This document shows, one piece after another, positions 7,615 to 17,537 of a stretch of 64,000 bases of DNA (its first letter is position 1; every line of letters starts with the position of its first letter). The translations under genes were made by a program, and so were the position numbers. Location: assembly GCA_963753545.1 (NCBI GenBank), contig CAVWCQ010000011.1:620001-684000 (forward strand), written 5' to 3'. Source of the stretch: CAVWCQ01 sp963753545. Lineage in GTDB: Bacteria; Chloroflexota; Anaerolineae; Aggregatilineales; Aggregatilineaceae. The notes beneath the pieces were generated by a model. It had not been told where the DNA came from and did not search any database. It worked only from the letters and a program-made list of their open reading frames with translations.

Positions 7615-8883
7615 ATGGATATTGCAGAACTCGAAACACAAACGCTTGAAAATCTGCGCGATCTGGCCCGCGATGCCGAAATCGCGGGGTTCAGCCGGCT
7701 GAAAAAACAGGACTTGATTATTCGCCTGCTGCGCGACAAGGCCGAAAAACAAGGACACCAACTACGCGGAGGCATCCTCGAAATTATTGAAGACGGTATA
7801 GGCTTCCTGCGCGCCGAGAAGTATTTGCCCGGCCCCGACGATATTTATGTCAGCCAGACACAAATTCGCCGCTTCGGGCTGCGCACAGGCGATATGGTGA
7901 TCGGGCAGGTGCGCCCCCCCAAAGACTCTGAGAAGTATTTTGGGTTGCTGCGCGTAGAAGCGGTCAATGGCCTCGATCCCGAACAGGCCAAGCGCCGTCC
8001 CCGGTTTGACGATCTCACCGCGATCTTCCCTGAACAACGGTATAACCTGGAAACAAATCCACGCATCATCTCAACCCGGCTGCTGAATCTCATCGCCCCG
8101 GTTGGTCGTGGACAGCGCGGCCTGATCGTCAGCCCGCCCAAAGCAGGTAAAACCACCGTACTCAAGGAAGTTGCCAACGCCATCAGCCACAACTATCCCG
8201 AAGTACATCTGATGGTCGTGCTCATCGGCGAGCGCCCCGAAGAAGTGACGGATATGGACCGCTCGGTCGATGCCGAAGTGATCAGCAGCACCTTCGATGA
8301 ACCCGTCACGTACCATGTGCGCGTGGCTGAGATGGCCCTGGAACGTGCCAAGCGGCTGGTTGAATCGCAGCAGCATGTGGTGATCCTGCTGGACAGCATC
8401 ACCCGGTTGGCCCGCGCCTACAACCTTGTCGTTCCGCCCAGCGGTCGCACCCTGACCGGCGGTTTGGATCCCTCGGCACTCTACCCGCCCAAGCGCTTCT
8501 TTGGCGCGGCTCGTAATGTCGAAGAAGGTGGCAGCCTGACCATTGTCGCGACCTGTCTGGTGAAAACGGGCAGCCGTATGGACGACGTGATTTACGAAGA
8601 ATTTAAGGGTACGGGCAACATGGAACTGCACCTCTCCCGCGAATTGCAGGAACGGCGCGTTTTCCCGGCCTTCGATATTCAGCAGTCCTCTACACGGCGT
8701 GAAGAAATGTTGTTGGGGCCAGATATCCTTCAGCGCGTTTGGACCATGCGGCGCATGCTGGTGCAGATGACGCAGCCGCCCGCCAACTACGATATTTTGG
8801 GCGCAACCGAAGCGTTGATCACCCAGATGCGGCACTCCGACAGCAACGAGGACTTCCTCAACGAAATGACACGGGGCGGCTAA
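7615..8883 (+). CDS. rho: Transcription termination factor Rho
   Basis: Rho is a hexameric RNA helicase that ends transcription at C-rich unstructured RNA. The order is an N-terminal SAP-like helix bundle (LENLRDLARDAEIAGFSRLK), a cold-shock-type RNA-binding domain (ILEIIEDGIGFLRAEKYLPG) and the RecA-like ATPase with Walker A PPKAGKTTVLKE, Walker B HVVILLDSITRLARAYN and ERRVFPAFDI near the end. The 422-residue length is normal, without the long insertion of some Actinobacteria. The ATG at 7615 has GTGGAG 6 bases upstream; the earlier start at 7588 adds nine unconserved residues. The long leader suggests self-regulation, as known for rho in other bacteria. Confidence 0.96.
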   Translation: MDIAELETQTLENLRDLARDAEIAGFSRLKKQDLIIRLLRDKAEKQGHQLRGGILEIIEDGIGFLRAEKYLPGPDDIYVSQTQIRRFGLRTGDMVIGQVRPPKDSEKYFGLLRVEAVNGLDPEQAKRRPRFDDLTAIFPEQRYNLETNPRIISTRLLNLIAPVGRGQRGLIVSPPKAGKTTVLKEVANAISHNYPEVHLMVVLIGERPEEVTDMDRSVDAEVISSTFDEPVTYHVRVAEMALERAKRLVESQQHVVILLDSITRLARAYNLVVPPSGRTLTGGLDPSALYPPKRFFGAARNVEEGGSLTIVATCLVKTGSRMDDVIYEEFKGTGNMELHLSRELQERRVFPAFDIQQSSTRREEMLLGPDILQRVWTMRRMLVQMTQPPANYDILGATEALITQMRHSDSNEDFLNEMTRGG

Positions 8884-8895
8884 ACACACGCCCCG

Positions 8896-10596
8896 TCAGT
8901 TTTCGTTTTTCGCATCGTGACCCGCTAAAGCGACACGCCACAGTGATACGGTCTTGCCCCCTTGCGGGCGCTGCTTGCTGTACATAAGCTGCCAGGAACT
9001 GTCGGGCACACTATCCGGGCTTAGCAGGTCGCTGATCACGTAGATCACTGGCTGGTCTTCGGTCAGAAGTTCGGGCCACTGCCTTGCATCCATCGGCTCA
9101 GGGACACTATCCGATACGACACGGCATTTCCATTCAAAGCGGCTGTTCAGGTATAACGTGAATAGATCGCAAAGATCGGGCACTTGAGGAATGGTATGTA
9201 AAACTGCGACAGTCGGAATTGGGCCTGGTTCCGCATGTTTTTCCAGGTAGTTGATCGCTTCTCGCGTCCCCCAGGCATTGACTGGCCCGGCGAAAAAAAT
9301 ATACCGTGTTATTGGGGGCATCTCTAATGCAGCCGGATCATGCATGGCATTCCAGTCAAAGGGTATGGCGAACAAAGCTCCCCAGATACCGAGTAGCACC
9401 ACGGCTGGAAGTGCTGGCACTACTTTATAGCGTGCCGCTGCTGGACCAATGAAGCGAGACAATTCATCGCCCACGGTTGTTACGCCACTGCCAAACAGGA
9501 CGGCGAGAGCTGGTTGGCCGATAAGCAGGTAGCGCGCATCTACTTTCCAGGCGATCAAGATGCTCGGCGCGATCAGCAGAGCCAGCCAGATCAGCACAAA
9601 CAGCGTTGATCGGGGCCGCCGGATGAGCATGAACACCGCCAGCGCCAACAGCGTCAGAGCCATCCCCTCGGACACGAACGGCTTTACGATCTCGTACAGT
9701 GTGCTGAAGCGTGCACCAAAGGTATGTGGGGTGTCTACTTTAAGGCCCAGCAGCGAGAGATCAATAATTGCTGGCTTCGCGCCTGCCCGGTAGCTCAGGT
9801 AAGCTGTGGCACCCACAGTCAGCCAGAGAAACGCATTGATATAACGCACAGCGTTGAGCGCCGGGCGATATCGTTTGCCCACAGCTCCGCTCCACGCCCG
9901 GATCGAGGCTACAGTTCTCCTCCGCGGGCGCAGCGACCCAAGGACGATCACGCTGATCACTGGCAGACCCAGGATCAAAGCGGTTGTGAGTTTGGCCATC
10001 GTTGTTGCCCCGATCAACAGGCCAACAGCCACGCCACGCCGTCGTGTAGGGCGACGTACGAGGATGATACACTGCCAGACGGTTACCGCAGCGAGCGCTC
10101 CAGCCAGCGGATCCGCGAGAGCCAGTCGTTCATAAAATACGGCGTGGGGCACCACCACATAAAAAATGAGGGCTGGAATTGCTGCCATCTTGCCAAAAAG
10201 CGTCCGGGTGACAGCGACTATCGCCGCGCTCGTGATCAGCGACACCAGCGCTATCGCCAGCCGGGATGTGACCAGCGCTCCGCCCCCGCTCGGGTCAAAC
10301 AGCCCCAGCCAGTAATAGAGGAGCAGTTTGCCATGGCTGAACTCTATTGGATTCTGATCGAACTGGTAAGCGGCTTGAGCACGGCTGATATGGCGGTATT
10401 CGTCAATAAATCCCGCCATCGCTCCTGGATTGTGAACCCGAACAATGAACTGAGCCAGCAGCAGGCTGGTGACTATCGCTAACCAGCCAATCCGCACCCA
10501 CCGCCTGTGAAAGAGAGAAGGGTGTACTTTTTCTATTTTCTCGTTCCCCTCCTTACGCAGGGGCGCAAGAGAAGGGGGCGAGGTTTGTACACGCAT
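8896..10596 (-). CDS. GT39-like membrane glycosyltransferase
   Basis: A 566-residue polytopic protein of the protein-mannosyltransferase/ArnT superfamily, which moves a sugar from a polyprenyl-phosphate donor on the outer face of the membrane. After a first membrane segment (about residues 36-52), FIDEYRHISRAQ carries the acidic pair expected in the first extracytoplasmic loop. About ten more hydrophobic segments follow, with a C-terminal soluble part. The start is uncertain: the first 30 residues are encoded by a GC-rich repeat-like sequence resembling intergenic DNA elsewhere here. It is the last gene of the operon, its ATG abutting the stop of the M20 gene. Confidence 0.75.
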   Translation of the reverse strand: MRVQTSPPSLAPLRKEGNEKIEKVHPSLFHRRWVRIGWLAIVTSLLLAQFIVRVHNPGAMAGFIDEYRHISRAQAAYQFDQNPIEFSHGKLLLYYWLGLFDPSGGGALVTSRLAIALVSLITSAAIVAVTRTLFGKMAAIPALIFYVVVPHAVFYERLALADPLAGALAAVTVWQCIILVRRPTRRRGVAVGLLIGATTMAKLTTALILGLPVISVIVLGSLRPRRRTVASIRAWSGAVGKRYRPALNAVRYINAFLWLTVGATAYLSYRAGAKPAIIDLSLLGLKVDTPHTFGARFSTLYEIVKPFVSEGMALTLLALAVFMLIRRPRSTLFVLIWLALLIAPSILIAWKVDARYLLIGQPALAVLFGSGVTTVGDELSRFIGPAAARYKVVPALPAVVLLGIWGALFAIPFDWNAMHDPAALEMPPITRYIFFAGPVNAWGTREAINYLEKHAEPGPIPTVAVLHTIPQVPDLCDLFTLYLNSRFEWKCRVVSDSVPEPMDARQWPELLTEDQPVIYVISDLLSPDSVPDSSWQLMYSKQRPQGGKTVSLWRVALAGHDAKNEN

Positions 10597-11817
10597 TTAG
10601 GTTTGCCTTATTAACATCTCGGCTGCAATTCCCGCATAAACATGCGCCGCTGCCCGCAAATCATCCAGTTTGACGTGTTCAGCGCTGGTATGAGCCAGAG
10701 TGGGATCGCCAGGGCCAAAGCCAACCGTCGGGATCGCCGCCTGCCCCATCGTATAGACCCCGTCCGTCGAAAACGGCCAGTGTCCGATCTCTGGAGCAGT
10801 GCCGCGCACGGATTGAACGGTGTTATAAAGTGCGGATACCAGGGGATGCGATTTGTCGAGCACCCAGGCCGGGTGCGCTTCGCGGGCCATGTGTACGGAT
10901 CCAGTATAAGACGGTTCGTTGTAGGTCGTGATCTGGATGCTCGCTGGTATTTCTTCCCGCGCGATCAGGCTTTCCAGTTGGGCCTGTGCCGCCAGGACCG
11001 TTTCTCCCAGTGTCAGACGGCGATCGACATAAACTTTGCATCCGTCGGGGATCGCGTTCAGACTTGGGCCACGGCTCTCGATCCCCGTGACGGCAATCGT
11101 TCCCGGTCCTAAAAAGGAGTCTTTGGGCAGCGTATCAGCCAGCATTTGGATGGCAAAAATCAAACGCGCAGCGGCATAGATCGCGTTTTTGCCCAGAGCG
11201 GGCATGCTGCCATGCGATGATTTGCCCTCCACACTGATTTTGAACATCACGCGCCCGCGCTGCCCCCGGCTGATCTGAAGGTGAGTGGGTTCGCCCAGCA
11301 GGACAAAGTCAGGCCGGATGCCATCTTCTTCGATAACCGAACGGATCGCCAGCCCTTCGCACGGCTCCTCCTGGACGACAAAAGCCAGCACAAGCGTGCC
11401 TTTCATCTGCGGCTGATAGTGCAGCAGTTGGCGCGCTCCATAGATCATGCTCGCCAATGCCCCTTTCATATCGACGGAGCCAAGCCCGTGCAGAATTCCG
11501 GCTCTGTCGATCACGCCATCAAACGGGGGATGGGGCCACATGTCGGGCGCGGCAGGCGATACCGTATCCATGTGCGCATCAAAGAGCAGGATTGGCCCCT
11601 GTCCACTGCCAACAGTCACCAGGATATTACCCATCGGATCAACGCGAATCTGCTCAAACCCCAGCGCTTTCAGGTGATCCACGATCAGCGCCGCCGCGTC
11701 GCCTTCCTGGGCAGATAGACTGGGTGTCTGGATCAGCCGCTGGGTGAATGCGTACAACTCCTGTGCGGCTGCCCATTCCAGGCCGAGTGATTGGACAAAA
11801 GAGGACTGCATCAGCAC
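10597..11817 (-). CDS. M20 family metallohydrolase, YgeY-like
   Basis: A 406-residue cytosolic zinc amidohydrolase of the M20/ArgE/DapE family. The metal and catalytic residues are visible: DAHMDTVSP (first His and the Asp pair), GSVDMKGALASMIYGA (bridging Asp), VVQEEPCEG (catalytic Glu pair), GEPTHL and a late AHTSAEHV His. The whole most resembles the YgeY group of putative dipeptidase/deacetylases. Start GTG 11817 fits best because GGAG lies 9 bases upstream; the ATG at 11811 is the alternative. It sits inside a glycosyltransferase operon, so its substrate may be an N-acetylated sugar or peptide, but that is inference. Confidence 0.8.
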   Translation of the reverse strand: MLMQSSFVQSLGLEWAAAQELYAFTQRLIQTPSLSAQEGDAAALIVDHLKALGFEQIRVDPMGNILVTVGSGQGPILLFDAHMDTVSPAAPDMWPHPPFDGVIDRAGILHGLGSVDMKGALASMIYGARQLLHYQPQMKGTLVLAFVVQEEPCEGLAIRSVIEEDGIRPDFVLLGEPTHLQISRGQRGRVMFKISVEGKSSHGSMPALGKNAIYAAARLIFAIQMLADTLPKDSFLGPGTIAVTGIESRGPSLNAIPDGCKVYVDRRLTLGETVLAAQAQLESLIAREEIPASIQITTYNEPSYTGSVHMAREAHPAWVLDKSHPLVSALYNTVQSVRGTAPEIGHWPFSTDGVYTMGQAAIPTVGFGPGDPTLAHTSAEHVKLDDLRAAAHVYAGIAAEMLIRQT

Positions 11818-11818
11818 G

Positions 11819-13249
11819 TCAGTATGCTCCGTGTGCTAAGAGGACGTGAGGCACGGTTCGCAAAATTAATTGGAGGTCCAACCCCAACGACCAGTTTTCA
11901 ATGTAATAAATATCCATCAGGCACATTTCTTCAAAAGGAATCTGATTGCGCCCGCTGACCTGCCAGAGTCCTGTCAGGCCGGGCAAAACGCGCAGTCTCT
12001 GGCGATGCCACGATTTATAAAGTTCGACTTCGTCGGGAAGTGCCGGACGCGGCCCTACCCAACTCATGTCTCCACGCAGGATATTCCAGATCTGCGGTAA
12101 TTCATCGATGCTGAAGCGGCGTATCACCCGCCCGACTCGGGTAATGCGGGGGTCGTTGATCACTTTGGGATGGCGGGGATCTTCGCCCGTCTGCCGGATC
12201 AGATCAGCCTTGAGCGCATCAGCGTTCTGAACCATCGAACGGAATTTATAGACTTTAAACATCTTCCCGTTTAACCCCACTCGATCCTGCGAAAAGAAGA
12301 TAGGGCCGGGCGTATCCAGCCGGATCGCCAGGGCGACCAGGACCATAATCAACCCGGCGAAGGGAGCACCCAGCAGCGCCAGGATGATATCAATCGCCCG
12401 CTTGACAAGGCGGCTGCTCGTCTGGAGGTGCGCCCCTCCGTTTAACCCCAGCAGGGGAATGCCGCCCAGCATTTCCACCTGCACTTGATTGAGACTCAGT
12501 TCAAACATGTCGGGGACAGTGCGCACCCGGACGTGCTTCTGTTCGCACTGCCGCACAATCGTCAAAATCTGGCGGTGAACATGCCAGGGCAAGGTAACGA
12601 TTACCGTATCGATAGGCTGGCATTCGAGGATATGCGGCAGATTATCAATCGTGCCCAATGCGGTCACGCGCCCCAGATCCGTCGAGGCACGATCCGGGTC
12701 GTTATCGACAAATCCAATCGCTTTGTAGCCCAGATCGGGACGCGCCAGAATCGTTTGCAACACTGAACGCCCAACTTCGCCCGCGCCAACAACCAGCACC
12801 CTCTCGATGCCGATGCCCCGCCGCCGCATTTCATTCTGCACCACGCGTAAAATCAGCCGCCAGAGACCCAGCAGAAGGATCACCAGCAGTGCCGCCTGGA
12901 CAATCAACAGACGAGAAAAAACCAGGGGCCGCAGCAAAAAGCTGAGAGCCATCACAACGACTGCCGCGTTGGTGGTGCTGTTGCCAATGGAAAATACCTC
13001 GTCCCACCAGGTGCGGCCCCGCTGTTCCCGATAGAGTTTGGCACTCTGATTAAACAGCAGCATCAACCCGGCAAAGAGCGCTACATAGGGTAGATAGGGG
13101 GAAAATGGCGCAGCGTTCGCCTCGTCTACAGGTTGTAGAAACTGGACCCGGTAGCGCAGATCGTAGGATATCAGGAAGGCAGCAAATACCAGTCCTGCAT
13201 CTATCGTCGGTAAAAACCAGCGCGGCCACTTAAAAGGATCTTTAATCAT
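11819..13249 (-). CDS. Polyprenyl-phosphate sugar phosphotransferase (WbaP/CpsE type)
   Basis: Starts polysaccharide units by moving a sugar-1-phosphate onto undecaprenyl phosphate at the inner membrane. The N-terminal part has about four to five membrane segments, then a NAD-binding-like fold (VLVVGAGEVGRSVLQTI). The C-terminal bacterial sugar transferase domain starts VKRAIDIILALLGAP and has the catalytic stretch SQDRVGLNGKMFKVYKFRSM and ELPQIWNILRGDMSWVGPRP. The ATG at 13249 gives 477 residues and overlaps the upstream GT4 stop by 8 bases (ATGATTAA), a sign of translational coupling. It should act with the uppS lipid carrier and the two flanking glycosyltransferases. Confidence 0.9.
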   Translation of the reverse strand: MIKDPFKWPRWFLPTIDAGLVFAAFLISYDLRYRVQFLQPVDEANAAPFSPYLPYVALFAGLMLLFNQSAKLYREQRGRTWWDEVFSIGNSTTNAAVVVMALSFLLRPLVFSRLLIVQAALLVILLLGLWRLILRVVQNEMRRRGIGIERVLVVGAGEVGRSVLQTILARPDLGYKAIGFVDNDPDRASTDLGRVTALGTIDNLPHILECQPIDTVIVTLPWHVHRQILTIVRQCEQKHVRVRTVPDMFELSLNQVQVEMLGGIPLLGLNGGAHLQTSSRLVKRAIDIILALLGAPFAGLIMVLVALAIRLDTPGPIFFSQDRVGLNGKMFKVYKFRSMVQNADALKADLIRQTGEDPRHPKVINDPRITRVGRVIRRFSIDELPQIWNILRGDMSWVGPRPALPDEVELYKSWHRQRLRVLPGLTGLWQVSGRNQIPFEEMCLMDIYYIENWSLGLDLQLILRTVPHVLLAHGAY

Positions 13250-14399
13250 ACCTTGTTTCCTGTAGAGCCTTGCGATAGCAGGCAACCGTCTGAAGCGCGG
13301 TGTTGGCCCAGGTAAAATGCCTGCTCCAGAGACGACCTCGCTCTCCAAAATCGTCCCGCCATGCTGCATCATGGATAACCTGCGCTAATGCCTCGGTCCA
13401 GGCCGATACATCGCCGGGGGGCAGTTGTCGGCCTGCATCTCCCACCGCTTCGGGCAGTGATGAAACGTTAGAGACCAACACAGGCGTACCGCAGGCCATC
13501 GCCTCAACGACAGGCAGCCCGAACCCTTCAAAAATCGACGGGTAAACAAACGCATCAGCGGCATTGTACCACAATGGAAGCTGATCAGCCGGAAGATAGC
13601 CGGGTAAATGGACCGTATCGCTCAGATCTAGCTCCGCCATAGTGCGGAAAATGTCATCATACATCCAGCCCTTACCGCCTGCGAGAACCAGATGCACCGC
13701 CTGACGGTCCCCGGCAGGAAGCTGAGCATAGGCCCTTAGCAGCATCGATAAATTCTTGCGCGGTTCCAGCGTCCCCACAAAAAATAGGAACCGGTCAGGC
13801 AGGCCATTTTCCTGGCGGAAGCGCGCGATGTCTTCCGGCGGCAAAGGGCAAAAACGCTCACTCACGCCGGGCACAGCCACATCAATCTTCTGCGGCGGGA
13901 TGCCAAAGCTATCCGTGAGATCGCGAGCCGTGCTCTGCGAGATAGCGATCACACGCCGGGCCTGTTCGCACGAACGGCGGGTAAACAGGCGCAGATAGAG
14001 ACGGCGCGACGAGGAGAGTACCTGTGGATAGTGGATAAAGCTCAGATCATAAACCGTCACAACGCTGGGCACACGGCTGAGCACGGGCGAAACAAAGGCC
14101 AGCGCGTGCAGCAGATCGGGCCGGGCGCGCCATAGACTGAACGGCTGGATCATCTGCTCCCAAAGGATGCGGCGCAGTGGATGGACCGTGCTAAAAGGGG
14201 TGCGGCGCAGTGTGAAACGCCGATGCTCATCGATCATGGCCTGATGCCCAAGCATCACCGTGTAGTGGAATAGTGGATCGGCATCCGGCAGCGCGTGCAG
14301 GAGATGAGCGATATAACCGTTAATGCCTGCACCGCGATATCCTGTCTGCCCAGAGAGCAGATGCGCGTTCAGGCTGATGTGATTGTTTGTGGATTGCAT
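13242..14399 (-). CDS. Glycosyltransferase family 4 (GT-B)
   Basis: A 385-residue retaining glycosyltransferase using a nucleotide sugar. The C-terminal Rossmann half has FVGTLEPRKNLSMLLRAYAQ for donor binding and the EX7E motif in EGFGLPVVEAMACGTPVLVS. The N-terminal half starts LLSGQTGYRGAGINGYIAHL, typical of mannosyl- and rhamnosyltransferases of exopolysaccharide loci. It is the first gene of a four-gene minus-strand operon, and its TAA overlaps the next start. The acceptor and sugar cannot be told from sequence. Confidence 0.88.
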   Translation of the reverse strand: MQSTNNHISLNAHLLSGQTGYRGAGINGYIAHLLHALPDADPLFHYTVMLGHQAMIDEHRRFTLRRTPFSTVHPLRRILWEQMIQPFSLWRARPDLLHALAFVSPVLSRVPSVVTVYDLSFIHYPQVLSSSRRLYLRLFTRRSCEQARRVIAISQSTARDLTDSFGIPPQKIDVAVPGVSERFCPLPPEDIARFRQENGLPDRFLFFVGTLEPRKNLSMLLRAYAQLPAGDRQAVHLVLAGGKGWMYDDIFRTMAELDLSDTVHLPGYLPADQLPLWYNAADAFVYPSIFEGFGLPVVEAMACGTPVLVSNVSSLPEAVGDAGRQLPPGDVSAWTEALAQVIHDAAWRDDFGERGRLWSRHFTWANTALQTVACYRKALQETRYD

Positions 14400-14553
14400 G
14401 GGGCGAAATTATACACAAGTCTGGAAGGGATGCTAAAGCGTTGGGCAAAAGTTGCGTGATCGGAGGATAAAAAGCCTGTTAGAAATTCCCGTCTTTTTCC
14501 TTTATTTATTATATTCTGAACAGGATATCATCGATGAAGGAGTATTGTAACCC

Positions 14554-16018
14554 ATGAAACGACTCATATTGGTTGCAGTTCTGCTGCTGGCCGCATTCTG
14601 GGTGCCAGCACAGGCCGAACCCAACGCATGCAGCCCCATCGCTCCTCCAGGGGCCGGGTTGGTCGGCCCAATTCTACAATAACATCTATCTGTCGGGCGA
14701 TCCGGCCTATATCGCGCAGTATCCTTCTCTGGCATTCGACTGGGGCGCGGGCACGGCTGGCCCCGGCGTCAACAACGACTATTTCAGCGCGCGTTTTGCG
14801 TCTGATCCCTATTTTGAGCCAGGACCTTACCGTTTCTTTATCCTGGCAGACGATGCGGTTCAGCTTTGGATCGATTTCTCGCCGTCCAAACAGCCGGAAT
14901 TCAGCAACTTCAATAATCCACAGCCGGGGCAAATCGTGGCTTACGATGCGGTTCTGACCGGGGGGACGCATCATATCCAGTTTGATTACCGGGAGTTTAC
15001 GGGCGGTGCCTATCTGTACGTCACCTGGGTGAATCTGGCAACGAACCCCAATCCAACGCCCAATTTCCCGACCCCCACCCAGGCCCCGGTCTCGGTCATC
15101 GGCGGTTCGTGGACGGGCCAGTATTATACCGATGCCTACCTTTCCGGCCTGCCAGCGATCACGGTTCAGGAAAACAGTCCTGCTCATAACTGGGGTGAAG
15201 GCGCGCCAACGGCAGGCATTCCCGCAGATTACTTCTCGGCACGCTGGACAACAACGGTCTCGCTGAATACTGGAACCTATCAGGTCACAGCACGCGCCGA
15301 TGACGGCATCCGCGTCTATGTCAATGCGCAGCTTCTCATCAACGAATTTCACACCGCGTCGGGGCAGACCTATTCGATGACCTTCTCGCTGCCAGCCGGA
15401 ACGCACACCGTCACGGTTGAGTATTACGAAGCGACCGGAACGGCCTTCCTGGATTTCAGCATGACAACCATGCCGACCACACAGCCAACAGGCGGCACCA
15501 CGGGCCAGCCCGTCCCGAATACGCCGGGAACAGCCGTGGCAACCGTTACCGCGTACCGTCTGAATGTGCGGAACCAGCCCAACCCGCTCACGGGCCTGAT
15601 TCTGATGAAGATCAACCGCAGCGAAACGTATCCGGTGGTAGGCCGTAATGCCGCGGGCACATGGTGGCAGCTCAATGTGAACGGCCAATACGGTTGGGTG
15701 AATGGGAGCTACATCTCGGTCAGCAACGCGCAGACCGTTCCCGTTACCGATTCAACGTACACGCCGCCCCAGCAGCAACAGCCTCCCAGCAGCGCCACTC
15801 TGACGGCCCTGCTGAATGTAAACATTCGGAGTGGTCCCGGTTTGCAATACTCGGTTATTGGGCGGCTGCCCTATCACCAGGCGGCAACTGTCGTCGGGCG
15901 GAATACCGATGGAAGCTGGTACCAGATTCAATATGGCAGCATCATCGGTTGGGTGAGCAGCCTGTATGTCGATTTGAGTGCAGGGACCAATCCCAATTCT
16001 ATTCCGCTGGTTGGGTAG
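14554..16018 (+). CDS. Secreted PA14/SH3b surface protein (frameshifted after signal peptide)
   Basis: A large extracellular protein. The ATG at 14554 gives a signal peptide (MKRLILVAVLLLAAFWVPAQA) in frame 1, which stops 42 residues later. From about 14652 frame 2 carries two PA14-like domains (GPGWSAQFYNNIYLSG and GSWTGQYYTDAYLSG, each with a later YFSAR and a DDAV/DDGI motif). These are followed by two SH3b repeats (YRLNVRNQPNPLTGL and LNVNIRSGPGLQYSV) separated by Thr/Pro/Gln linkers. Dropping one G from the run GGGG at 14650-14653 fuses signal and domains as PGPGWSAQFY. PA14 domains usually bind carbohydrate and SH3b cell wall, so it probably binds the envelope or matrix. Confidence 0.8.
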
Positions 16019-16048
16019 GCTAATACAAGTTGAGTGGTTAATTGCAGT

Positions 16049-16083
16049 TCCCCTTCCCCCCGCTATTTTGCGTGGGGGAAGGG
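16049..16083. repeat. Dispersed palindrome family A, copy 1
   Basis: CCCCTTCCCCCC faces GTGGGGGAAGGG around a short A/T-containing loop. Copies 2-4 are at about 31161, 38192 and 40996. This one lies between two convergent genes. Confidence 0.7.
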
Positions 16084-16133
16084 TGGCCGAGCGCCGTTAG
16101 CGTGCACAGCTAAGCCGCGCTCAGACGGGTGCA

Positions 16134-17240
16134 CTACTTCACCAAAAATTCCCCGCTCTGGTAAAACAGTTCGCCATCGATCCGGATTTCGCCGCCTTCT
16201 TTCATGTTGTGGACCATATCCCAATGGATCGCGCTCTCATTTTTACCATTTGCTCTGAGCACCGTTCCGTTGCCGAGCGCCATATGGATCGATCCGCCAA
16301 TTTTTTCATCAAAAAGAATTTCGCGGGTGAACTGCTGAATCCCCATATTGGTGCCAATGGCAAATTCTCCAAGCCGCCGCGCACCGGGATCCATATCAAT
16401 CTGTCCTAGCAAATAATCTTCACCCTTATCGGCGCTCGCTTCAACCACGACGCCATCACGGAAGGTCAGATGTACGCCCTCGATCTCACGCCCGCCGTAA
16501 ACAGAGGGATAGTTAAAGTCTACTTGGCCGTTCACTGAGTCTTCGAGAGGGGAGGTATAGATTTCGCCATCGGGGAAGTTCACGATGCCATGACAGCTTA
16601 CCCAGGGCCGCTCCGTGAAATCGAAGGAAAGCTCAATGCCAGGGCCGCGCACGTCGGCATGATGTTTGCCCTGGAGCCATGCCGCCAGCCGTTCCTGTTT
16701 CTCGCGGAAACCGCGCCAGTAGGCCACCGGATCATCCTCGCCCAGTGCGCCCGCGCCATAAACAAACGCACTGTAATCGAGAAAACCCATCTCCGCATCC
16801 TGGGCGGCAGCCTCAGTAGGCCATAGGGTGATATTCCAGCGCAGTCCGTCGCTCACCCGCTGGAAATATTTCTCCGTAACCGAGCGCTGCCCTTGCTGCC
16901 AGCGGGCCATCCGTTCGCCGGGAACCTTAGAAAGCCGCCGTGTGTTGGTTGCGGCCCGGATCGAAAACAGCACATCCATCTTTTCGATAAGTGTCATATC
17001 CGCCGGATCGATAAAATCGAACTGTTCGTCCGTCGCATAACGCATAAATAATTCAGAGATATGGGGCAGTCCAAGGCTCAAATGAGCGTGCCCGCCGCAG
17101 CGAATCACATTTTCATAGATAGCATCAACAAGCGGCTCAGCCGCAAATCCAGCGCTGATATCAACATAATCCCCTTTCTGAATGGGGCAGCAGTATTCGG
17201 TCAGAACGCGAGCAAGCTTGGGTGCGAAATCGTCTAACAT
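16134..17240 (-). CDS. M29 family aminopeptidase
   Basis: A 368-residue metallo-aminopeptidase of the AmpS/AmpT (thermophilic, M29) family, cytosolic, with two metal ions. Family segments are FAAEPLVDAIYENVIRCGGH near residue 32, IRAATNTRRLSKVPGERMA, the catalytic Glu region NFPDGEIYTSPLEDSVNG, and the metal ligands LGEFAIGTNMGIQQ, LFDEKIGGSIHMALG and SAIHWDMVHNM near the end. The ATG at 17240 follows AGAAGGAG at a good distance. The gene stands alone, convergent with the PA14 protein gene. The assignment is firm; the peptide substrates are broad in this family. Confidence 0.92.
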   Translation of the reverse strand: MLDDFAPKLARVLTEYCCPIQKGDYVDISAGFAAEPLVDAIYENVIRCGGHAHLSLGLPHISELFMRYATDEQFDFIDPADMTLIEKMDVLFSIRAATNTRRLSKVPGERMARWQQGQRSVTEKYFQRVSDGLRWNITLWPTEAAAQDAEMGFLDYSAFVYGAGALGEDDPVAYWRGFREKQERLAAWLQGKHHADVRGPGIELSFDFTERPWVSCHGIVNFPDGEIYTSPLEDSVNGQVDFNYPSVYGGREIEGVHLTFRDGVVVEASADKGEDYLLGQIDMDPGARRLGEFAIGTNMGIQQFTREILFDEKIGGSIHMALGNGTVLRANGKNESAIHWDMVHNMKEGGEIRIDGELFYQSGEFLVK

Positions 17241-17448
17241 GGTGACAGGCTCCTTCTGGTTTGTTATCCAATTCTAAAAATTTTAAACCGCAAACTTAAA
17301 TTTAGCAACATAATGAATAAGAGATATTGATTTTCGTATTTAAAATCTTGTTTTAGGAAGTGCCGCAGCATGAGAAAAAGTCATAAGAGGGTAACAACGA
17401 ATGGTTGCACAGCGAATGTCCATTCACCCTTGCAGGAATTGAGTCGTA

Positions 17449-17477
17449 TTGGCCCCCTCCCCCGGCACGACTATAAT
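17449..17477 (+). promoter_or_regulatory. Promoter of the double Clp-N gene
   Basis: TTGGCC (17449-17454), a 17-base spacer and a perfect TATAAT (17472-17477), about 60 bases before the start codon at 17538. The rest of the gap from 17241 is AT-rich with no other clear element. Confidence 0.65.
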
Positions 17478-17537
17478 ACGTTTTAAGAGGGCATGTTTTT
17501 CTACCACCGGTAAACGAGCAGCGGGGATCTGCTGTTT

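Noticed and set aside
8071..8889. Minus-strand open frame opposite rho
   Set aside because: Rho is certain on the plus strand and this frame has no recognisable domain or ribosome site.
16134..17240. Plus-strand pieces inside the M29 gene as small genes
   Set aside because: All overlap the well-supported minus-strand aminopeptidase and lack features.
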